From positions 27,538,804 through 27,602,803 of the forward strand of contig OX235277.1 in assembly GCA_944472155.2 (NCBI GenBank): a stretch of DNA of 64,000 nucleotides, read 5' to 3'. The DNA comes from Trichobilharzia szidati. Lineage: Eukaryota; Platyhelminthes; Trematoda; Strigeidida; Schistosomatidae. Below are positions 1-10,652 of this stretch, piece after piece (the first letter of the stretch is position 1; each line of letters starts with the position of its first letter). A program made the position numbers and the translations under genes. The notes under the pieces are model-generated. The model saw nothing but the letters and a program-made list of their open reading frames with translations. It did no database searches and was not told the origin of the DNA.

Positions 1-2340
1 TACTGAAAGTCGTATTCTGAGCGTCTCACATGCAACTGTCGACGACTTTCCAACCGCAATTCTACCGGCTAACACTCAGCAGATACAAACTAGAGCTAAT
101 AAAAATTAAAGTATCCACAATTGTGTCAATTCTTAGTGGTAGGAGAGTCACGTCCTGTGGCAGTCTTCAGGTTACGGTGACCAACATACATTTGTATGCT
201 GCTATTTTTTTTCCTTATGAGGACAAGTGATGTCCTCCGAGAAAGTTAATATAAAATAAGCCTGTTCTCCAATATTTTCACATCCAAGTTGTTCTGACAA
301 TCACGAAGAGATGAGTGAAAACGACTTTTAATACAGTGTTACACAAAAACAGTAGCGAATCTGGCTCGTATAATATATATCATAGAACTCATATGCCAGT
401 GCTTTCATAATGATACCACTTGTTGCAGAAGGGTTGACAGAAATTCAATCCAAGATGGAGTCAAGTGCTAAACTACGCATACTTTATGAAGACTATTGAG
501 TGCGACGGATGAGTACAGCATCCCAGTCAGTGATCGACATCGATTGTTGATACTATGAAAATGTCAATAAGTATTAAATCCTACGTCACCCATGCATGAA
601 GAGGTTGGCTTCATTCAGGCGTGCGATACCAACCTGTCGTATAGGTAATTAGCAAAGGCTGCCGATAAAACAGCGAGCAGATGGATAGCTACAGACAGTA
701 GAGGATTTAGAACTACATCGAGTTACACGAAAAGCTGTAGTAATCTTATTTGTAATACCTAGTATCATCGACTGTTCAAAGTAAGAATACATCTAAGGGA
801 TAGCAATGAAATAATTATGAGGTTATGGTAACACCTATGAGCTTCAAGATTGCATTTCCCACATATTGCACACTTCGATAAAGTGTAAAGCTCTTCCCAT
901 GTGAATAATAACCTACAATTTACCAGTCATTGTTAGAAATCCAAACAGGTGACTCAATTGCGTCAACCTGACATGGCTTACTAACAAATCAGATCATGGG
1001 TGTTTGTGTTTTATCCCTCAGTCGATGATACTGAGACCATGAACATCGATGACATCATGAAGCTGCGTCGACTGTGATACCTAGGTCAGACGTTCAGCAT
1101 GTCAAGCCGTAGTCGAGCAATATCAGCTGAAAAAGGCTACAGACCTCAAACGCCGTATTCCCATGGGGTTACAGGGTTGCCCAATGATTAGGAGGAGAAG
1201 GATTTAGAAAATTAATGTCAGCCCTGGATTGAGAACAGTTGCATACTTCAATATAGCCGCATTCAATCTCTTCCGAATAGCATGCACGTGTCGATAACGC
1301 CAGTACTCCGCCGTACATATCACACAGGATTTTTTGGAAAAAAAGAAAAGAAAGGAACCAAACATGTAACTTGTATCTCTCAACTTCCTTTTCTCCTTGT
1401 AGAAGAGAGCTTATGCAATGAGTTTTAAAACCAATCCCAGAATACTTTCAGAAATTTAAATGGAGAAAATACGAGTAAAATTTAGATTCCCAGAGAAATT
1501 GGATGACAACATAGTTACAAATCGAAACGACTAACACCGGCTACAAAACCTTGCTAACACTATCAAGTCGAATATGGAGTTCACTTTGAGAAATAATTAG
1601 CAATGGTCATGTAATTACGTGTCATCTATCCAAGAAAACATTGACTGCTGATTTAAGTTACATAAGACCCAGACTGTCCAACACGTTAAAAATCGACACC
1701 TGGAGGTCATTAGTGATATCAGCCAAAACTATTCACAATGTGGCTAACAGATCCAATCTCTATGTACTGTCAGGTCCAACTCATTCTCACTATGCTCCTC
1801 TTTGTCATTCGATTTCGTTAAACTTCGTCCGTAGTAACTGCTGATTACTTTTAGTATATTTGCAACTCATGGAATATCAAGTAGAAGTACGATGAATATG
1901 ATCAGGATTCTGAGCTGAAAACTCAGTTTCTCGAGCACTTATCGATGTAAGTCGCTTCAGCAAACAACCAATCTTAGTAGCTACTTTGTGATGCATTTAA
2001 AGTCATAGCTAATCCGTTAGACAAGTGAGAACTAAACAGCTTCAGAGTTTCGCAATCGAGTAAATACGTCTAGAAGTCTACACAAAAGCAGTGACAACAG
2101 TCATCAATGATAAGTTATAATACATATCCTGACTATTACTACTGACGAAATATCAGCTGCTCAAACTCCTATAACAGAAACAGATACCTGCGAATCTTCA
2201 CACCTTATTCTAAGATGAGTGCATTACCCCCTCGAAACGCACAACTATCTCATACGAGACAGTCAGACCAAAAATAATGCTAAGGGGTGGAACAAATCGT
2301 GATGGATAAAACACCGACCAAATAGAGCAAACCAAATCAG
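1..2340. other. Intergenic DNA, no feature recognised
   Basis: Read on both strands, this stretch shows only short open frames without recognisable motifs, and no tRNA-like boxes, long tandem arrays or retroelement protein motifs. It may contain decayed repeat material, but nothing here can be named. It lies just downstream of the RPS27 polyadenylation signal. Confidence 0.5.
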
Positions 2341-2353
2341 TTATTTCCATAAG

Positions 2354-2359
2354 TTTATT
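2354..2359 (-). terminator. Polyadenylation signal AATAAA of RPS27
   Basis: On the minus strand AATAAA lies about 25 nt past the RPS27 stop codon. This is a normal position for a compact metazoan 3' UTR. Confidence 0.7.
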
Positions 2360-2383
2360 GAATCCATCAGAAAATACAAAAGT

Positions 2384-2805
2384 TTACCGAGTCTTCTTTC
2401 GATAGCTACATCCTATAAGAGCAAAAGTTAGGTTAAGAAGACTTTTAGAAATTACCATCAGCTAGTCGTGCTCGACCCCCCGTGGGTTGGCACAATATCC
2501 GATCACATCCAGGGCAAACAACTGGAGTTTGAGCATGACTAAAAACTATCTGAATTTTAAGACATCCTACACAGTCAAATTTATTAGTATAACTCACCAG
2601 AACACTTAACATCCATGAAAAAGGAGTTCGGTGATGGGACCAACCGTTTAAGCTTGCATTTTCGCTTTTCTTCCCGGAAAGATGGGTGCAAAAGATCACG
2701 TGCGAGCTAAAAAGGAAAATCGTACCATAATTAAGAACTACTGAGTGAGTAAGATGCTGTTAACACAGATGATGACCAAAACCACATAGTACAACTAACC
2801 GGCAT
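2384..2805 (-). CDS. RPS27: 40S ribosomal protein eS27 (RPS27), four exons
   Basis: Zinc-binding protein of the small ribosomal subunit. Coding exons on the minus strand are 2800-2805 (only ATG CCG), 2598-2706, 2456-2566 and 2384-2412. Introns are 2707-2799 (93 nt), 2567-2597 (31 nt) and 2413-2455 (43 nt), all GT-AG. The spliced length is 255 nt, which is 84 residues plus a stop, exactly the usual family length. The product starts [11 protein letters not shown], has the zinc-ribbon cysteines C37/C40 and C56/C59, the conserved block VFSHAQT, and [10 protein letters not shown] near the end. The 31-nt intron splits the Gly codon between C37 and C40. A single continuous frame shows only exon 3 plus misread flanks, so the gene is easy to miss. 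The intact introns, reading frame and poly(A) signal argue for a functional gene rather than a retrocopy. Confidence 0.95.
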
Positions 2806-3864
2806 GGTACAAGCACTTAGAGCCAGCTAAAAGTGTCCGCCTAAACCAGTTGCTTAAACAAGGCCAGATTTCAGTGAACAATAGAATCTCGGCCTCGAAT
2901 GGTCAAAACTTTTAAAATATGTATCACATCTTACTATTACTTTCCAAAACATTTTACTTCACACACAATATTTCATCTTCCGTCCCAAGAGTTTCAGGGT
3001 TTACAATCAAGTGAACATTGAAAACTAAACTTCCATTCATTTGTTTTGCGAATGTATATTCTCGTTTATCTATAATTATCTTGAAAACGAAGGCAAGGCT
3101 TGCGTGTAACAATTCCTTCACTGAGTTCATAGCTTCGAAAAATCTTCCATGTGTTATTCTTAGTTACGTAGGCAGTTTTCGCTAACATTGACATTAAAAA
3201 TTTAAAAACCACTCTAACATTGAGGCTTTTATTCTCGCTTCAGTTTGCCATAAATGTGTGCTACCCGTATAAGGACTCTAACTGGACTAATTCACTTACA
3301 CATATTATACCTATACGGAAACTAATTTTACATACGCTTGTGGAATATTCACCGTCGTATTATTGAACGTTGGTTTTCTCTTGCCTTATATATATATATA
3401 TATGATGCGCTGCCATACACTTTTTCGTTAGCCTAGTGTCTTTCGAGATCTGGTTTCGTTAACATTACACATATTCAAGTTTTCACTTGTGCTTCTTAGT
3501 ACGACGTTGTCCGCCATTGACCGTGTACTGCGCTAGCAACTCGTAGAACGCGAATACCTGGATGTAATATATTATTATGATCGGGTTAATAATTGGTACA
3601 CTATAAATTTATGGTCTGTGTGGCTTTATTGCGTTTACCCTGTAACTGTGGCGTTGCTGACAATTGCAATAATGCTTTAATAACAAGTTACATTATCCAC
3701 GTGCTTTCTGGACAAAGTTTTGCATTGAAAAATTTTTCTAACGTACATAATATCTACACGCTTTATGTACCTGAAATTAGTTACATTGTAAGGTGAGCAG
3801 ATAAGACAATTAGGAATGGAATATATTTATTGAGGAAAAACGCGTAAGGTTTATGCAGTTTTAC
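2806..3864. other. Upstream flank of RPS27; otherwise empty
   Basis: The RPS27 promoter must lie in the first few hundred bases, but no motif can be picked with confidence. A (TA)n run lies near 3387-3404. No coding or repeat family was recognised. The stretch ends exactly where the 778-bp direct repeat begins. Confidence 0.45.
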
Positions 3865-4642
3865 AACATTCAAAGTCGGCCAGGTTAACTGAGAAAAAAA
3901 CTGTTCCTATCGGTTGGCAATCTGTTCTGGGTCAAACGAAGGGGTGAAAAGGCGCCCAATGCCATTATTTAGGGGCCAGAACGTCAACTAAATCTACTTC
4001 TTCAGCCACTAACTTTATTTAATTTTGGCCGCCTCCCATCAGTCCTCATTTACACAGCAAACGCTACAACATTTCCTGAACTTTTAGCTTGATACTGATA
4101 TATACACAATGTGATGGAGTAAAGGAGTCATTAGGTTCAAAATTTAAACGAATATTTTTGCATTTCACAGTATCGTAATAGTATATTTGGCCCATGTAAC
4201 AAAGCTCTTTCCCCCCAAATGGATTTGTATTCGCTAGCAATCATCCCATCATATCAGCAATGATTTCTGTTTTCGTACATTGAGCACAGAATACTTCCGG
4301 TTTTGAGACAGAGAACATCAGTAATATGAGCACAGTGTGCGATATTGTGGTGAACCTGTTTCTCAGATGGCCTTTATTTTGAGGAAACATAAAACTGCTA
4401 TAAGATTCCCATTTCACAAACATAATTTAGGCTCACATGTTCAAGGAGGGTTATATCAGAAAACTTTATTTTTATTTTTTTTATTTTTTTATTTTGGTTA
4501 CAGCTTGATGCCACACAGTATTTTCGGTACAAGTATGGAATTTTCAGCATGGATATCGGTAGCCCAAATTTTGCAGGCCGACCATAGATATCGGGTATGC
4601 GTCGGCAGGGGATCGAACCCCGGACCATGTGCATGGTCGGCG
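3865..4642. repeat. Left copy of 778-bp perfect direct repeat
   Basis: Identical by eye, without a single indel, to 11964-12741 (constant offset 8099). It ends in the middle of a tRNA-derived SINE, where the sequence switches abruptly to the 5' end of the CR1-like LINE. The structure matches a target-site duplication of that LINE, although 778 bp is far longer than normal. Confidence 0.9.
4464..4642 (-). mobile_element. tRNA-derived SINE, 5' end cut off by LINE junction
   Basis: Minus-strand SINE with its A-rich tail at 4464-4495 and the B-box half of its tRNA-like head at 4600-4640. The A-box half is missing because the sequence changes at 4643. The complete version is in the right repeat copy at 12563-12770. 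Confidence 0.85.
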
Positions 4643-5124
4643 CGCGATTCTGATCGGACGTCACAATCTCTCTCCATAACGTGGATATATTTTTACTGAT
4701 TTCTGGAATATTGTAGTGGATATTATACCACTCATCAACTCTAACTTATATTGGCTGCTACCTTAGCTTCCAAATACGCAGTTATATCACCGCCAGTTAT
4801 CAAGTTTGGATCCACTCTTTTGCAGTGCTCATCCTCCTTTTTATAATCTAAGAACAACGTCACACTAAAGAAAACTATAGAGAAGTTCATTATTTTTTGG
4901 TTTATAAATCAGGATCAATTTTTTAGGACAATTGGTTTCTATATAATCTGTATTTTACGGTTTAATACTTTTGTCGATTTATTGTTTATCTATAAGCAAT
5001 AAGAACCATACCGTGCCTATAGTAGTTCTTAGTCTATATATCCACTCGATATATTATTTGTCCTTATACTTGTTTTCGATTTAGCTCAGCTTCTACTTCA
5101 AACCATACTGATCCGTGTTCAACA
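4643..5124 (+). other. LINE 5' leader / putative internal promoter region
   Basis: Non-coding 482 bp between the left direct repeat and the ORF1 start. Elements of this class usually carry an internal promoter here, but no specific motif was identified. The ORF1 ATG has A at -3 (ACAATGA). Confidence 0.5.
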
Positions 5125-6759
5125 ATGACTCAACGTAATAAACGAGTACTTTCTATACGTAAGAGTAGTTTAGGTCACTCAGCTAAGAAGATACGTACAT
5201 CCCTACACGTTCCACCTAGCCTCAACAACGTCCCCAAAGTCATTGTGTCCGATTTGTTATCAGAGGTATACGCAACTGCTAAACAAAATAAGTTGGACCT
5301 TATTTCTCTAGGAAACTCTGTGAAGGAATTAAATGAGAATATAAACACCATTAAGCCGTTACTGCTTCTATGTAACCCAACTCATGATAGTAATCCAGAA
5401 AGTCTGCTGAAGGCTGAGCGTATGTTAGACTTTATAGCCAATGAAGTGACTAAACGAATCTTGTCTTCGTACAATGTTCTTGCTTACAATCTGCCTGATC
5501 GGACGCCTCTGGACAAAATTAAAGTGACATGTCTCCAAGCGTGCGGTATGCCATCAGCGGATTGCCACCTAATCAGACTCAGGAAAAAATCAGGAAAGTA
5601 TACTTGTCCTGTGCTGTTTAAATTCAGTAGTCCTAATGATGCTAGGAAATTCCAGTCGTCTAACAAGCTAATTAGTTCATCTACACCTTTTGGCAACGTT
5701 AAACTTACTCATGACCTAACTCCATGTCAAAGACGTAGCCGCGCAAGTGTATCAAATGTCGCAAACACATACGTAACTGCAGAATGTCCTACAAAAGACT
5801 CTCTCGCCTTAGATTTAAGTATACCTAATGTTACAGACACGCGTGAAAAAGAAATACCCTTAAATAATAAAGCTTTACCTAGTAAACTCAACAGTGAAGC
5901 AAATATGGCCATAGACTTAGATGCATCTTTAGAGGTATGCTCGCTAGACACATCACCATCAGCTGCTAATACCACTACGCAAAAGGCTAAGCTTGAGAAT
6001 GTAGCATTCAGTATAACCTCTCCGAGTAGTACTCACAGTAGTGTGCACACAAAACGGAGTAATATAACCCTGCCATCCAGAATACCTTCACTCAAACCCG
6101 TCACTGATAGGTTACTCAGCAGCAAACCAAATAACACTAACTTAAGTGACTCCAATCCCACCATTAACCCAGGGAAGCTGAATAAGTCTTCATACCACCA
6201 TAAATATAACGTCAATGAAAGGAGAGGTAACCCGCCAATTCATCCAACATCGAGCAAATCTTCATCCGTTAGACAAAACAGACGCTATATGTCTGGGCAC
6301 CCTAAAAATAAGTTGAAACCCTACGGGCAGGCATGCACCTACCCCGACACAACTCTCCTATCTATAGCTAATGTAGACAAAAGTTTGATCCAGAGACCCC
6401 TACAACAAGGAACAAGTGGGTTAGGCTTCTTTCCTAAAAGCGGCCTTCTGACTCACCACATCCCTGACAACCACCGGACACAGTCCACCCAAGATAATCG
6501 ATGGACTAATATTTACGAAAATAACTTGAACACACAAAATATTAATCATAACTGCGATGCGCGTAACTTTACTCCAGCATACTATCCACAAGAAATACCT
6601 ACCTCCCCTTCATCCAATCTAAATTTTCTCAGCCAACACGAAATTTCAGCCTCAATATTGACGCAAATAGCACACATACTGTCAAGCCACTTATCACCGG
6701 AGGGGAGGGCGATGCATTTCAGTCACGGTATTATGAACACCTCTCACCCGCCGGGGTAA
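5125..6759 (+). CDS. LINE ORF1, gag-like RNA-binding protein
   Basis: 544 residues. Its likely role is RNA binding and chaperoning in the retrotransposon RNP. Residues about 40-110 are helical and leucine-rich and could be a coiled coil. Residues about 111-205 look like the RRM-type domain of CR1/Jockey-superfamily ORF1 proteins: a hydrophobic strand ending YNLPDRTP, a basic RLRKK strand, FKFSSPNDARKF, then LTHDLTPCQRR. The C-terminal half is Ser/Asn/Thr/Pro-rich and low in complexity, and I see no CCHC zinc knuckle. The start is the first ATG in a good context. The last 193 nt overlap the open ORF2 frame. No internal stop. Confidence 0.85.
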   Translation: MTQRNKRVLSIRKSSLGHSAKKIRTSLHVPPSLNNVPKVIVSDLLSEVYATAKQNKLDLISLGNSVKELNENINTIKPLLLLCNPTHDSNPESLLKAERMLDFIANEVTKRILSSYNVLAYNLPDRTPLDKIKVTCLQACGMPSADCHLIRLRKKSGKYTCPVLFKFSSPNDARKFQSSNKLISSSTPFGNVKLTHDLTPCQRRSRASVSNVANTYVTAECPTKDSLALDLSIPNVTDTREKEIPLNNKALPSKLNSEANMAIDLDASLEVCSLDTSPSAANTTTQKAKLENVAFSITSPSSTHSSVHTKRSNITLPSRIPSLKPVTDRLLSSKPNNTNLSDSNPTINPGKLNKSSYHHKYNVNERRGNPPIHPTSSKSSSVRQNRRYMSGHPKNKLKPYGQACTYPDTTLLSIANVDKSLIQRPLQQGTSGLGFFPKSGLLTHHIPDNHRTQSTQDNRWTNIYENNLNTQNINHNCDARNFTPAYYPQEIPTSPSSNLNFLSQHEISASILTQIAHILSSHLSPEGRAMHFSHGIMNTSHPPG

Positions 6760-9700
6760 CCAACGATAGCACATCTCTCTGTGCTGATACTGGTGTAGTG
6801 CACTTTTCTAGCACTGCCAGTACGTTGCCACCATCTGAGTTAGCACCCATCAAACAATCTGCTCTAGATGCTACAAACCTTGAGGAAAACTTTTTTAAAG
6901 ATATATGCGATTTCATCGTCACCCCTAACTCTCTCTCATTCTGTCTCATCAATGCTCGCTCCTTACTTAACAAAATGTTTGACTTCACGACATTATCCTT
7001 AATATGCAACCCGTCTCTTATAATGATTACTGAAACATGGTGCACTCCTCAGATATGCGATAAAGATATTTCTATTGATAACTATTACGTATTCAGAGGT
7101 GACAGAAACCATGGCAGAGGAGGAGGATGCGCTATGTATATCAGGTCTGATATTAAGGCCACACAATGCTTCTACCCAGAGCTCATCACAGATAATGACT
7201 CAGTCTGGGCTATTCTAAGGCTGTCTCACTCCATTTCCTATCTTATAGGTTGCATCTATCATCCCCCATGTTCAGCTGTTGAAGGTGATATGAAACTTGC
7301 TAGCACTTTCGCTTACGCCACTTCACTACCTCACACGGCTAAAATTATATGTGGGGACTTTAATATGCCTGAAGTAGTCTGGCAACCACTTTCCTCACCG
7401 AAACGGTATCATGAATTTTTTAACATAATAGAAACAAAAGACTGGCAACAACACGTACAGCATCCTACCAGGCTATCTAAGATTTTAGATTTAGTTTTCA
7501 CTAATGGTATCACCCCCACTACCCTTCGAGTAGGTAAAGAGTTTCCTGGTAGCGACCACAGAGTAGTGTTAGGTACATTCAATATTTGCACTAGCATGAG
7601 TGCGACAATAAGTGCCAACAAAGTATTACTCAGGGGTTACAGACACGCTCAGTGGGATGACCTGAAACCATACCTACGCACCCTAGACTGGGGACCATAC
7701 TTTACATGCAGCTCGGCTATAGAGGCAAACAACTTACTCTACGAGAACCTAGGATTTGCACATGACTTCATCGCTCCAGCAAGACTTGTGAAAACGAGGC
7801 CTAAACAGCCTGACTTCATCCCCGTAAAGATTCGAAACCGACTGCGTAAGCATGCTAGGCAATTCTACAGATGTAATGACTTTTCATCACTCATTACACT
7901 CAAGCAAACTTATGATTCATACAAATCTAATCAGTTATCTGAGTCCATCAAACTAGAACGCATCCTCCTTTCACGGCCCGATAATACAGAGGCATTGGTA
8001 AAACTAATCAAGTCACGAATTAACAACAACAGAATAAGTATCCCTAACTTATTACTAGATGGAGAAAAACTATACGAAGACCCACAGGAGATATGCGAGT
8101 TATTCAGCTCCCACTTTTCTAGCTACTTTACTAACGAAGAAACAGTAGGTAGTCTTGATGTTCCGATAATACCATATCACTTTTTGGGTAATATAACATT
8201 TACCCAACAAAAGATTTCCTCCGCCATAGCATCCCTCCGGACATCATATAAAGCTGGACCTGATGGAATTCCATCTATCTTGTTGAAAAGAGGTGGTGAG
8301 GACATACCCATTATCCTCCTAAAGTTTTTCAATCTGTCCTTAAATAATGGCAGTTACCCAGAGTGCTGGAAGCTGTCGTTTATAACCCCTAGGCACAAAC
8401 TAGGACCAACTTCTAATATCGAAAACTACCGACCGATCAATATCACGTCAGTAGTTTCTAGGGTTATGGAAAAAGTTATAGGGCAAGATATTGCTTCATA
8501 CCTCCACCTTCACAAATTGTTTACTCCAGCACAACACGGCTTCTTGAAAAGTCGATCATGCTCCACCTGCCTACTTGACTACTTTGATGATGTTACCGCT
8601 AAGCGAGATCATGGTTTGCTTGTCACAACCCTCTTCTTTGACTTCAAAAAAGCCTTTGATAAAGTCCCACACAAGAGACTAATCCTTAAGCTAAAGTCGT
8701 ACGGGTTCCAGGACCCCTTGTTATCCTGGCTCGTTTCTTTCTTGGAAGATCGTTCCCAAGTTGTGAAATTTGCAAATAATTACTCGTCACCCAGACCCAT
8801 ACGAAGTGGAGTAATTCAGGGTAGTGTACTAGGTCCATTGCTTTTCGTAATCTACATTAACGATATCTGCAGCGTAATCAAGCATGGTACCCCATACCTC
8901 TTTGCTGATGACTTAAAGATTGTATACAGCTTCCCCCATTCTACAATGAACGAGGGATTCACACATATTCAAGATGATCTGGATAGATTACATAACTGGA
9001 GCACTGATTGGCAACTGCCATTCAATTCTGATAAATGTGGTGCCTTATATTTCAATAACTCCCACCCGTATTTCAGGTTACACCTAGGTGACTCCTCTCT
9101 CCAAACCCTCAATTCCATAAAAGACCTGGGAGTTACCTACTCACAGAACTTAACATTTAGTCAGTATGCAAAAGCACTTGTTTCTAAATGCCGAAGACTC
9201 ACAGGCTTGTTACATCGAAAAATGTACACAACTGAGGCTAAAGTCCTTTTATACAAAGTCATGGTTCGCCCAGTAATTGAATACTGCACAATTGTCTTCG
9301 GTTTCATGAATGGGTATGATAGGGTTCGTATTGAAAATATTCAGCGAAGTTTTACACGACGCCTATTACACAAACATGAAGGACTGACTTACGCGGATAG
9401 GTGCAAAATGTATAGACTTCAGCCACTTTGGTTAAGGCGCCTGAAACTCAACCTTACATTCCTTTTTCGCCTTTTACATGGCTACCTCAAAAGCAGTAAT
9501 CCAATAGCTTTCAATAATTTAACCATATATACTCTTAGAAATCATGAAAATACTCTATCCATAAGCCGGTACCGGACAAAACTGCGATCACGTTTCTTCA
9601 AAATACAGTACAGTGCATTATGGAACGAACTTCCACTTAATGTACGTAGTTGCCGATCTCCTACTGAATTCCAGCGTCTCCTTAACGAGTTCTTGTCAAC

Positions 9701-9794
9701 AAAAGAGCTTCGGTCTACTTATCCATACTTTACCCATATGGGCTGTTCATCTAACTTTGGTACTACAGACCCCAGTGCAATACCCCCAATTTGA
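6567..9794 (+). CDS. LINE ORF2: endonuclease-reverse transcriptase
   Basis: The frame is open from 6567; the start is undetermined and homology begins near 6900. It cuts target DNA and reverse-transcribes the element RNA. An APE-type EEP nuclease shows INARS (near 6950), ITETW, GGGCAMYIR, GDFNMP, ILDLVFTN and GSDHRVV. The RT shows KAGPDGIPS, NYRPINITS, AQHGF, the catalytic Asp in FFDFKKAFDKVPH, GVIQGSVLGPLLF, the catalytic FADD near 8901-8912, and a KDLGVTYS segment. All catalytic residues are present and there is no stop. The first in-frame ATG (6975) lies inside the nuclease, after its Asn strand, so an AUG start would destroy the domain. ORF2 is therefore probably made by -1 frameshifting or reinitiation from ORF1. 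Confidence 0.88.
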   Translation, partial: LYSSILSTRNTYLPFIQSKFSQPTRNFSLNIDANSTHTVKPLITGGEGDAFQSRYYEHLSPAGVTNDSTSLCADTGVVHFSSTASTLPPSELAPIKQSALDATNLEENFFKDICDFIVTPNSLSFCLINARSLLNKMFDFTTLSLICNPSLIMITETWCTPQICDKDISIDNYYVFRGDRNHGRGGGCAMYIRSDIKATQCFYPELITDNDSVWAILRLSHSISYLIGCIYHPPCSAVEGDMKLASTFAYATSLPHTAKIICGDFNMPEVVWQPLSSPKRYHEFFNIIETKDWQQHVQHPTRLSKILDLVFTNGITPTTLRVGKEFPGSDHRVVLGTFNICTSMSATISANKVLLRGYRHAQWDDLKPYLRTLDWGPYFTCSSAIEANNLLYENLGFAHDFIAPARLVKTRPKQPDFIPVKIRNRLRKHARQFYRCNDFSSLITLKQTYDSYKSNQLSESIKLERILLSRPDNTEALVKLIKSRINNNRISIPNLLLDGEKLYEDPQEICELFSSHFSSYFTNEETVGSLDVPIIPYHFLGNITFTQQKISSAIASLRTSYKAGPDGIPSILLKRGGEDIPIILLKFFNLSLNNGSYPECWKLSFITPRHKLGPTSNIENYRPINITSVVSRVMEKVIGQDIASYLHLHKLFTPAQHGFLKSRSCSTCLLDYFDDVTAKRDHGLLVTTLFFDFKKAFDKVPHKRLILKLKSYGFQDPLLSWLVSFLEDRSQVVKFANNYSSPRPIRSGVIQGSVLGPLLFVIYINDICSVIKHGTPYLFADDLKIVYSFPHSTMNEGFTHIQDDLDRLHNWSTDWQLPFNSDKCGALYFNNSHPYFRLHLGDSSLQTLNSIKDLGVTYSQNLTFSQYAKALVSKCRRLTGLLHRKMYTTEAKVLLYKVMVRPVIEYCTIVFGFMNGYDRVRIENIQRSFTRRLLHKHEGLTYADRCKMYRLQPLWLRRLKLNLTFLFRLLHGYLKSSNPIAFNNLTIYTLRNHENTLSISRYRTKLRSRFFKIQYSALWNELPLNVRSCRSPTEFQRLLNEFLSTKELRSTYPYFTHMGCSSNFGTTDPSAIPPI
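6621..6627 (+). promoter_or_regulatory. Candidate -1 ribosomal frameshift heptamer A AAT TTT
   Basis: The heptamer fits X XXY YYZ in the ORF1 frame (Asn AAT, Phe TTT). It lies inside the 193-nt ORF1/ORF2 overlap, upstream of any ORF2 homology, and ORF2 is in the -1 frame. No downstream pseudoknot has been demonstrated. Confidence 0.4.
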
Positions 9795-10020
9795 GGAAAC
9801 TCATTTGCCCCAGCAACAGTACCGCACCTAAAACGTGATAAAACCAACCCAATTTCTCCCACATGCCTTGATCTGAGGTTTGGTTATTCAGCTTATTGGA
9901 GATCTTATCAATATTTCATCAATCGGGCTTATAAACTCATAAGACTATCTATAATTATCCTGGACGTATAATCCCAAATTAGTTGTGATAGTTCTTCCAT
10001 AATATAAGCAAACTGTTACT

Positions 10021-10177
10021 TTGTAATGTCTAAAGCACGCCATATGAAAAGTGGCCAGGAAAACTTAGCAATAACAAACTCAGCCAACCAACCATTTTCC
10101 CCAAGCTCATTCAACCTAACCTTATCTTTAATCGTACCACTATCCACTACACTCTAATCCGTAGATTATGTCTTAAT
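10021..10177 (+). repeat. Diverged internal repeat in LINE 3' UTR, unit 1
   Basis: Shares an ordered series of blocks with 10501-10652 (for example CACGCCATATGAAAA against CACACCATATAAAAT, and a shared TAATCGTACCACTA/TAATTGTTCCACTA block). Spacing is about 480 bp. Confidence 0.6.
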
Positions 10178-10500
10178 TTGACCCAGTACTGAAAACTCTT
10201 CTACCTTTTACTTTTAAAGATGTTCTAACTACTAACTGCGCAGTAACCGTTTAACTAACTCACTGACTTTCTCTTCACTGTAATCTTCAATAAGTTCGTC
10301 AGTGTAATTATTTCCATAAACAATTACATTAGCAACCATATCTTTTAATATTTTACATATATGCTTATATTATTAGCACTATTTTTGAGTTGAAATGACT
10401 ATCTTCAGTCAACACCTACCCATATTCATATAATTTTCTAAAAAATTCATAATGTTGAAATTATGTAGTATTTCTCCATTATGTAATTGATGAGTCACTT

Positions 10501-10652
10501 TGCAATGTGTAACGCACACCATATAAAATCGGTCGTGAAAATTTAGCATAACAATTTCTGCTAACCAGTTGCCTTACTCAGGACCACTTTACATAACTTT
10601 ATCACTAATTGTTCCACTACTCATATCACTCTGATAAATAGAATATAACTTA
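10501..10652 (+). repeat. Diverged internal repeat in LINE 3' UTR, unit 2
   Basis: Partner of 10021-10177. Homology resumes further on (AGTAACC... near 10240 and 10720), so the duplicated unit may be about 480 bp long. Confidence 0.55.

Noticed and set aside
4337..4699. Plus-strand frame repeated at 12436-12813
   Set aside because: It reads through the direct repeat, the poly(T) tract and the antisense SINE; no protein is implied.
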